A DNA stretch of 64,000 nt, from contig JAMSKV010000001.1 in assembly GCA_024515975.1 (NCBI GenBank), positions 496,001-560,000 on the forward strand, given 5' to 3'. The notes beneath the pieces are model-generated. The model was not told the DNA's origin. It saw only the letters and a program-made list of their open reading frames with translations, and searched no databases. This document shows, piece after piece, positions 58,973 to 64,000 of the stretch (position 1 is the stretch's first letter; each line of letters begins with the position of its first letter). The position numbers and the translations under genes are program-made. Origin of the DNA: Endosaccharibacter trunci (GTDB lineage: Bacteria > Pseudomonadota > Alphaproteobacteria > Acetobacterales > Acetobacteraceae).

Positions 58973-59749
58973 ATGAACACGACCCAAGACGCGCCGCCGG
59001 CAAAGGCAGGCTCCAGCCTCGGCGAGACCATCCGCACCGTGGTCTATGCGCTGCTGATCGCGCTGCTGGTGCGGTCCTTCCTGGTGGAGCCGTTCAACAT
59101 CCCGTCCGGCTCGATGATCCCGACCCTGCAGGTGGGCGACTACCTGTTCGTCTGGAAGCCGGCCTACGGCTATTCGCGTTTCTCGTTCCCGTTCTCGCCG
59201 GACCTGTTCTCGGGCCGCATTCCCGATATCGAGCCGCATCGCGGCGATGTCGCGGTGTTCCGCTACACGCACGACACGTCGGTCGACTACATCAAGCGGA
59301 TCGTCGGCCTGCCGGGCGACCATATCCAGGTGCGTGACGGCGAGCTCTACATCAACAATGTGCTCGTCCCGCGCAAGGACGATGGCGACTACGTGGCGGT
59401 CGACGAGCAGCGGCACGAACTGGCCGGGCGGCTGTTCACCGAGACGCTGCCGGGCAGCGGCGGGCACGGGCCGGTCGTGCACCAGATCCTGCGCCTCACC
59501 GACGACGGCGAGCAGAACCATACCCCGGACTATCTGGTGCCGCCGGGATATTTCTTTGCCATGGGCGATGATCGCGACGACAGTGCGGATAGCCGTTTCA
59601 TGAACGAGCTCGGCTACGTCCCGATGGAAAATCTGGTCGGCAAGGCGATGTTCATCTTCTTCTCCTACGATGCCCGTCATCCGGTCTGGGAGTTCTGGTA
59701 CTGGCCGAGCGAGGTGCGCTGGAGCCGGATCGGGACATGGGTCCATTGA
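58973..59749 (+). CDS. lepB: Signal peptidase I
   Basis: LepB removes signal peptides from exported proteins at the inner membrane. The 258-residue protein has one N-terminal membrane helix (TVVYALLIALLVRSFLV), the catalytic Ser47 in IPSGSMIP, the general-base Lys108 in YIKRIVGLPGD, and GDDRDDSADSR near the C-terminus. The ATG at MNTTQD is preceded by no strong ribosome site. Its end overlaps rnc by 13 bases. Confidence 0.96.
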   Translation: MNTTQDAPPAKAGSSLGETIRTVVYALLIALLVRSFLVEPFNIPSGSMIPTLQVGDYLFVWKPAYGYSRFSFPFSPDLFSGRIPDIEPHRGDVAVFRYTHDTSVDYIKRIVGLPGDHIQVRDGELYINNVLVPRKDDGDYVAVDEQRHELAGRLFTETLPGSGGHGPVVHQILRLTDDGEQNHTPDYLVPPGYFFAMGDDRDDSADSRFMNELGYVPMENLVGKAMFIFFSYDARHPVWEFWYWPSEVRWSRIGTWVH

Positions 59750-60489
59750 ACGGAGCCGCGCCCGATCGCGACGAGACCGACCCGGTGCTGGCCGGGATCG
59801 AACGGACGGTGGGCTGGCGCTTCGCCCGGCCCGAGCTGCTGCGGGAGGCGCTGACGCATCGCTCCGCCGCGCATGAGATGCAGGCCCAGGGCGGGCGCAG
59901 AAACCGGCGCCCGGCCAACAAGGGGCAGGGATCGAACGAGCGGCTCGAATTCATCGGCGATCGCGTGCTCGGGCTGCTGATGGCGGAATGGCTGATCGAG
60001 CGATTTCCGCGCGAGCAGGAAGGTGCGCTCGGCCCGCGTCTCGCGCGTCTGGTGTCGCGTCCGATCCTGGCGAAGATCGCGGTGGAGCTCGGCTTCCGCG
60101 AGGCCTTGTCCGTCGCGTCGCATGAGGATCGCGCCGGCATTCGCGACGCCGCCAATGTTCTGGCCGACAGCGTCGAGGCGGTGCTGGGCGCGATCTATCT
60201 GGATGGCGGTCTCGATCCGGCTCGCGCCTTCATGCGCCGGGCCTGGGACGAGGTCATGGTGGCGCAGGCTTTGCCGCCCAAGGATGCCAAGACCGCCCTG
60301 CAGGAATGGCTGCTGGCACGCGGCCTGGCTCTGCCGGTCTATGAGCTCGAATCCTCCACCGGCCCGTCGCACGCTCCGCATTTCGTGATCCGGGTGGAAG
60401 CGGCCGGCCGTTCCGCCACCGGCGAGGCCGGCAGCAAGCGCGCCGCCGAGAGCCTCGCCGCGGCATCTCTTCTAGGGCAGTTCCAATGA
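59737..60489 (+). CDS. rnc: Ribonuclease III
   Basis: RNase III cuts double-stranded RNA, including rRNA precursors. The 250-residue protein has the signature NERLEFIGDRVLGL, a second acidic cluster in LADSVEAVLGAIYLDGG, and a C-terminal dsRNA-binding domain with GSKRAAESLAAASLL. An Arg/Asn-rich insert (GGRRNRRPANKGQG) precedes the signature. It sits between lepB and era in the common order and overlaps both. Confidence 0.96.
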   Translation: MGPLNGAAPDRDETDPVLAGIERTVGWRFARPELLREALTHRSAAHEMQAQGGRRNRRPANKGQGSNERLEFIGDRVLGLLMAEWLIERFPREQEGALGPRLARLVSRPILAKIAVELGFREALSVASHEDRAGIRDAANVLADSVEAVLGAIYLDGGLDPARAFMRRAWDEVMVAQALPPKDAKTALQEWLLARGLALPVYELESSTGPSHAPHFVIRVEAAGRSATGEAGSKRAAESLAAASLLGQFQ

Positions 60490-61421
60490 GCGACACCGAA
60501 CCCGCCTCCGATCGCGACCGGCAGCGCTGCGGCTTCGTCGCCATCGTCGGCGCGCCCAATGCCGGCAAGTCCACGCTCCTGAACCGTCTCACCGGCGCCA
60601 AGCTCTCCATCGTCAGCCCCAAGGCGCAGACCACCCGCTTCCGCGTGCTGGGCATCATGATGCGCGAGGCGGCGGAGACGCGGGCGCAGATCCTGCTCGT
60701 GGACACGCCCGGCATCTTCAAGCCGAAGCGAAAGCTCGATCGCGCGATGGTCGCTGCCGCCTGGACCGGCGCCGAGGATGCGGACATCACCCTGCTGCTG
60801 GTGGACAGCCAGAAGGGGCTCACCGACGGCGTCCGCGCCATCGCCGAACGTCTGCGTGACAGCAAGCGGCGCACCTGGCTGGTGCTGAACAAGACCGACG
60901 CCGTGGAGCGCGGCCAGCTTCTGCCGCTGACCAAGACCCTGGCCGAGCTGGTGCCGTTCGAGCACGTCTACATGGTCAGCGCCCGCAAGGGCGACGGGCT
61001 GGACGATCTTCTGGACGCGCTGGCCTTCGCCCTCCCGGCCGGACCGTTTTTGTATCCGGAGGACGACCTCACCGATCTGCCGGACCGTCTGCTCGCCGCC
61101 GAACTGGTGCGCGAACAGATCTTCCTGCAGACGCACGAGGAAATTCCGTATTCCTGCACGGCGGAAACCGAGAGCTTCCAGGAGCGGCCGGATGGGTCGG
61201 TACGGATCGACGTCACGGTCTATGTGTCGCGGCCGGGCCACAAGGCGATCCTGATCGGCGACAAGGGGTCGCGCATCCGCCAGATCGGCGAGAAGGCGCG
61301 TCACGGCCTGTCTTCCCTGCTGGAGCGGCCATGCCATCTGTTCCTGAACGTGAAGGAGCGCGCTGGCTGGGACGAGGAAGGGGCGCGTCTGCGCGCGATC
61401 GGGCTGGAGAATCTGGACTGA
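60486..61421 (+). CDS. era: GTPase Era
   Basis: Era binds 16S rRNA and assists 30S assembly. The 311-residue protein has the G1 motif GAPNAGKST (22-30), the G3 motif DTPGI, the G4 motif NKTD, and a C-terminal KH domain with [15 protein letters not shown]. It overlaps rnc by 4 bases. Its stop codon overlaps the probable start of the DUF1348 gene. Confidence 0.97.
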   Translation: MSDTEPASDRDRQRCGFVAIVGAPNAGKSTLLNRLTGAKLSIVSPKAQTTRFRVLGIMMREAAETRAQILLVDTPGIFKPKRKLDRAMVAAAWTGAEDADITLLLVDSQKGLTDGVRAIAERLRDSKRRTWLVLNKTDAVERGQLLPLTKTLAELVPFEHVYMVSARKGDGLDDLLDALAFALPAGPFLYPEDDLTDLPDRLLAAELVREQIFLQTHEEIPYSCTAETESFQERPDGSVRIDVTVYVSRPGHKAILIGDKGSRIRQIGEKARHGLSSLLERPCHLFLNVKERAGWDEEGARLRAIGLENLD

Positions 61422-61885
61422 TATCTCGCCCGCCATTCCCCCCTTTCGATGCCGAAAGCGCCGCCCTGAAGGCGCGCCTGGCGGAGGACGCCTGGAACGG
61501 GCGCGATCCGGAGCGCGTGTCGCTGGCCTATACCGAGGACAGCCGGTGGCGGAACCGGGACGTGTTCCTCCAGGGGCGCCCGGCGATCGTCTCCTTCCTG
61601 CAAGGCAAATGGGCGCGGGAGCTCGACTACCGGCTTATCAAGGAAGTCTGGGCGTTTCGCGAGAACCGGATCGCCGTGCGGTTCGTCTATGAATGGCACG
61701 ATGCGGAGGGACGCTGGTTCCGCTCGCACGGCAACGAGAACTGGCTGTTCGACGCCGCTGGCCTGATGGCGGAGCGTCACGCCTCCATCAACGACGTGCC
61801 AATCGCGGAGGCCGAGCGGCTGTTCCGCTGGCCCATCGGGCGTCGGCCCGACGATCATCCGGGGTTGAGCGCGCTGGGACTCTGA
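61418..61885 (+). CDS. DUF1348 (SnoaL-like) protein, probable CTG start
   Basis: The 155-residue frame matches DUF1348 proteins, small NTF2-like folds of unknown function, with [34 protein letters not shown] and [19 protein letters not shown]. Homologues begin a few residues before RPPFPPF, and the only start-like codon there is CTG at 61418, overlapping the era stop as CTGA. The next in-frame ATG is at 61331, inside era, and would add 29 Arg-rich residues. Translational coupling to era is likely. Confidence 0.75.
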   Translation: MISRPPFPPFDAESAALKARLAEDAWNGRDPERVSLAYTEDSRWRNRDVFLQGRPAIVSFLQGKWARELDYRLIKEVWAFRENRIAVRFVYEWHDAEGRWFRSHGNENWLFDAAGLMAERHASINDVPIAEAERLFRWPIGRRPDDHPGLSALGL

Positions 61886-62010
61886 AGCCGGCCCCCGCGT
61901 CCCTCTCTTGCCGGGTCTCTTGCGTCGCCCCCCGGCGTCGCGCTTGTCCCCCGGGATGCCGGGGCTTATGACGGGCCCGCTTCAACGACCTCAGAGGATG
62001 GATCACCGCC

Positions 62011-62757
62011 ATGTCCGCAGAATCCGGCGTCGACTCCACCGCTCCTCTGTATCAGCGCGTGCTGCTGAAGGTGTCGGGCGAGGCGCTGATGGGCGCCGGC
62101 TCGTTCGGGCTCGATCCAGAGACGGTGAACGCGATCGCCGCCGACGTGGCCTCCGTGCACAGGATGGGTGTCGAGGTCGGGCTGGTGATCGGCGGCGGCA
62201 ACATCTTCCGCGGCATCGCGGCCGCGGCCCGCGGTATGGATCGCGCCCAGGGCGATTATGCCGGCATGCTGGCCACCGTGATCAACGCGCTGATGATGCA
62301 GAATGCGCTGGAGGCTCTGGACGTGGATACGCGCGTGATGAGCGCGATCCAGATGCCGGGCATCGCCGAGCCCTATATCCGCCGTCGTGCCGTGCGTCAT
62401 ATGGAGAAGGGCCGGATCGTGATCTTCGCCGCCGGTACCGGCAATCCGTTCTTTACCACCGACACCGCCGCCGCCCTGCGCGCCGCCGAGATGGAATGTA
62501 CCGCCCTGTTCAAGGGCACCCAGGTCGATGGGGTGTATTCCGCCGATCCGCGCTCGGACAAGAACGCGACGCGTTTCGAAGAACTGAGCTATCTGGACGT
62601 GCTGTCCAAGGATCTGAACGTCATGGACGCGTCGGCCATCAGCCTGGCGCGCGAGAACAATCTGCCGATCATCGTGTTCAACATCCACATGCCGGGCGCT
62701 TTCGCCAAGGTCATGCAGGGCGAAGGCCGCTTCACCCGGATCGTCGATCCGGCCTGA
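62011..62757 (+). CDS. pyrH: UMP kinase
   Basis: PyrH phosphorylates UMP to UDP. The 248-residue amino-acid-kinase-fold protein has [35 protein letters not shown] and VDGVYSADP. The N-terminus is about ten residues longer than E. coli PyrH. pyrH-frr-uppS follow the usual order, but rpsB and tsf, normally upstream, are absent here. Confidence 0.96.
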   Translation: MSAESGVDSTAPLYQRVLLKVSGEALMGAGSFGLDPETVNAIAADVASVHRMGVEVGLVIGGGNIFRGIAAAARGMDRAQGDYAGMLATVINALMMQNALEALDVDTRVMSAIQMPGIAEPYIRRRAVRHMEKGRIVIFAAGTGNPFFTTDTAAALRAAEMECTALFKGTQVDGVYSADPRSDKNATRFEELSYLDVLSKDLNVMDASAISLARENNLPIIVFNIHMPGAFAKVMQGEGRFTRIVDPA

Positions 62758-62794
62758 ACCCGACCGCACCCTTCTTCTTTCGGAGTATTCCACC

Positions 62795-63358
62795 GTGGCC
62801 GACCAGAACGCCCTGATCGAGGACCTGACCCGACGCATGGACGGTGCGCTCGAGACGCTGCGCCGCGATTTCGCCGGCCTGCGCTCGGGGCGTGCCAGCC
62901 CGGCGCTGCTGGAGCCCGTGCGTGTCGAGGCCTATGGCGGCGAGGTGCCGCTGGGGCAGGTCGGCACCGTCGCGGTGCCGGAAGCGCGCATGCTGACGGT
63001 GCAGGTCTGGGACCGCACCCTGGTGGGCGCGGTCGAGCGCGCCATCCGCGATGCCGGGCTGGGGCTCAACCCGGCCTCCGACGGTCAGACCGTGCGCGTG
63101 CCGATCCCGATGCTGACCCAGGAGCGTCGCGTCGAGCTGGCCAAGGCGGCCGGCCGTTACGCCGAGAACAGCAAGATCGCCGTGCGTGGCGTGCGTCGCG
63201 ACGGCATGGACCAGATCAAGGGATTCGAGAAGAAGGGCGAGATCAGCGAGGACGAGGTCAAGGACTGGTCCGACGTGGTCCAGAAGCTGACCGACGGCTA
63301 CGTCAAGCGGATCGACGAGTCGCTCGCGGAGAAAGACCGCGAGATCAAGCAGGTCTGA
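62795..63358 (+). CDS. frr: Ribosome recycling factor
   Basis: Frr splits post-termination ribosomes with EF-G. The 187-residue protein has LRSGRASPALLEPVRVEAYG, the IPMLTQERRVELAKAAG region, and a long helical end with SEDEVKDWSDVVQKLTDGY. The start is GTG. It lies 37 bases after pyrH. Confidence 0.96.
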   Translation: MADQNALIEDLTRRMDGALETLRRDFAGLRSGRASPALLEPVRVEAYGGEVPLGQVGTVAVPEARMLTVQVWDRTLVGAVERAIRDAGLGLNPASDGQTVRVPIPMLTQERRVELAKAAGRYAENSKIAVRGVRRDGMDQIKGFEKKGEISEDEVKDWSDVVQKLTDGYVKRIDESLAEKDREIKQV

Positions 63359-63363
63359 CTTCG

Positions 63364-64000
63364 TTGCCCGAGGCGCTTCCTGGTTTGGAGCCCGGAGCGG
63401 GGCCGGTTCTCGACCGTCCCGCGTCGCCGCGCGCGTCAGCCGATGTCGCCCCGGCGGGTAGCGACGGCGCTCGGCCGACGCATGTCGCGATCATCATGGA
63501 CGGCAATGGGCGCTGGGCCGCGCGCAAGCGCCTGCCGCGTGTGGCCGGGCATCGCGCCGGCGCGCAGGCCGTGCGCCGCTGCATCCAGGCGGCGATCGAA
63601 CACGGCATTCCCTGGCTGACGCTCTATGCCTTCTCCTCCGAGAACTGGCGTCGTCCGGCCGAGGAGGTGACCGACCTCACGGGCCTGTTGCGCCATTATC
63701 TTCGGTCCGAGATCGCCGAGCTGCATCGCGAGGGCGTGCGCGTGCGGGTGATCGGCGAACATGCGCGATTCGGGCCGGATGTCCGCGCCGAGCTGGACGC
63801 GGCGGAGCGGCTGACGCGCGGCAACACGCGCCTGACCCTGGTGATCGCGCTGTCCTACGGCGCGCGCGGCGAGATCGTCACTGCGGCGCGCCGCATCGCC
63901 GAGGCGGTGCGCGACGGGAAGCTGTCGCCGGATTCGATCGACGAAGAGAGCTTCGCGCGCTTTCTGGCGACCGACGGCGTCCCCGACCCGGATATGGTCA
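63364..64000 (+). CDS. uppS: Isoprenyl (undecaprenyl) diphosphate synthase, 3'-truncated by the window edge
   Basis: UppS makes the C55 carrier lipid for cell-wall synthesis. The frame is open to the window end. It shows the family signature HVAIIMDGNGRWA with the catalytic aspartate, then AFSSENWRRPAEEV and LVIALSYGARGEI. The start is taken as TTG at 63364, six bases after the frr stop, giving about 39 extra residues before the signature; no ATG lies between them and no ribosome site is clear, so the start is uncertain. Confidence 0.9.
   Translation, partial: MPEALPGLEPGAGPVLDRPASPRASADVAPAGSDGARPTHVAIIMDGNGRWAARKRLPRVAGHRAGAQAVRRCIQAAIEHGIPWLTLYAFSSENWRRPAEEVTDLTGLLRHYLRSEIAELHREGVRVRVIGEHARFGPDVRAELDAAERLTRGNTRLTLVIALSYGARGEIVTAARRIAEAVRDGKLSPDSIDEESFARFLATDGVPDPDMV

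Overview
The window is GC-rich chromosomal DNA from an alphaproteobacterium, most likely a member of the Acetobacteraceae. Three things point there: an E1-beta pyruvate dehydrogenase subunit carrying its own N-terminal lipoyl domain, a LexA box of the GTTC-N7-GTTC type, and a secreted nuclease ending in a Hint domain of the CFLAGT type. This rests on family knowledge and gene order, not on a database search, and no genus can be named. No tRNA, rRNA, CRISPR array, prophage or insertion sequence was recognised. The content is mainly core metabolism and housekeeping with a few accessory insertions.

Layout. 1-2949: biotin genes (bioF tail, a BioH-like esterase, and BioC and BioD joined in one frame). 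2960-6235: a large exported nuclease with a Hint domain. 6374-7226: lexA with promoter and SOS box. 7443-9889: rpmG, then oxyR divergent from ahpC-ahpD. 9947-12704: a broken VOC gene, an FtsB-like gene, enolase and a DUF3429 membrane protein. 12807-15805: an exported FKBP and a TonB-dependent receptor. 16137-20393 (minus strand): pyrG, an amine oxidase, secG and tpiA. 20553-27782: a PpiD-like foldase, then trpE, a divergent ohrR/ohr pair, and trpG-trpD-trpC. 27964-37910: pdhA-pdhB-pdhC-lpd, a DUF3142 gene with a large exported partner, lipA, and a RatA/Coq10 protein. 38073-40168: a His-rich secreted protein, a strong terminator, a cobalamin riboswitch driving cbtB-cbtA, and an EF-hand-like protein. 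40196-44770: pncC, pgpA and a lytic transglycosylase opposite dapA-smpB. 44881-52840: a catalase-related protein, exported amidohydrolase and nucleoside hydrolase, family 5 uracil-DNA glycosylase, a Na+/H+ antiporter, folK and an SGNH hydrolase. 53227-55403: a sulfide:quinone oxidoreductase and persulfide-dioxygenase-like pair. 55504-64000: rpoZ, rsh, acpS, lepB, rnc, era, a DUF1348 gene, pyrH, frr and the start of uppS.

How the genes work together. Lipoate made with the help of LipA is carried by two lipoyl domains of the pyruvate dehydrogenase complex encoded just upstream. Three oxidant-defence modules (OxyR/AhpCD, OhrR/Ohr and a catalase-like protein) and one sulfide-detoxification module are spread along the window. 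Many genes are packed with ATGA or TGATG overlaps, which suggests translational coupling.

Points most worth a second look are the BioC-BioD fusion, the nuclease-Hint protein, the DUF3142 gene with no usable start codon, the riboswitch-controlled cobalt transporter, the OhrR operators inside the trp cluster, and a DUF1348 gene that seems to start at CTG inside the era stop codon. No wholly new multi-gene system could be demonstrated; the nuclease-Hint protein and the DUF3142 pair are the nearest candidates.
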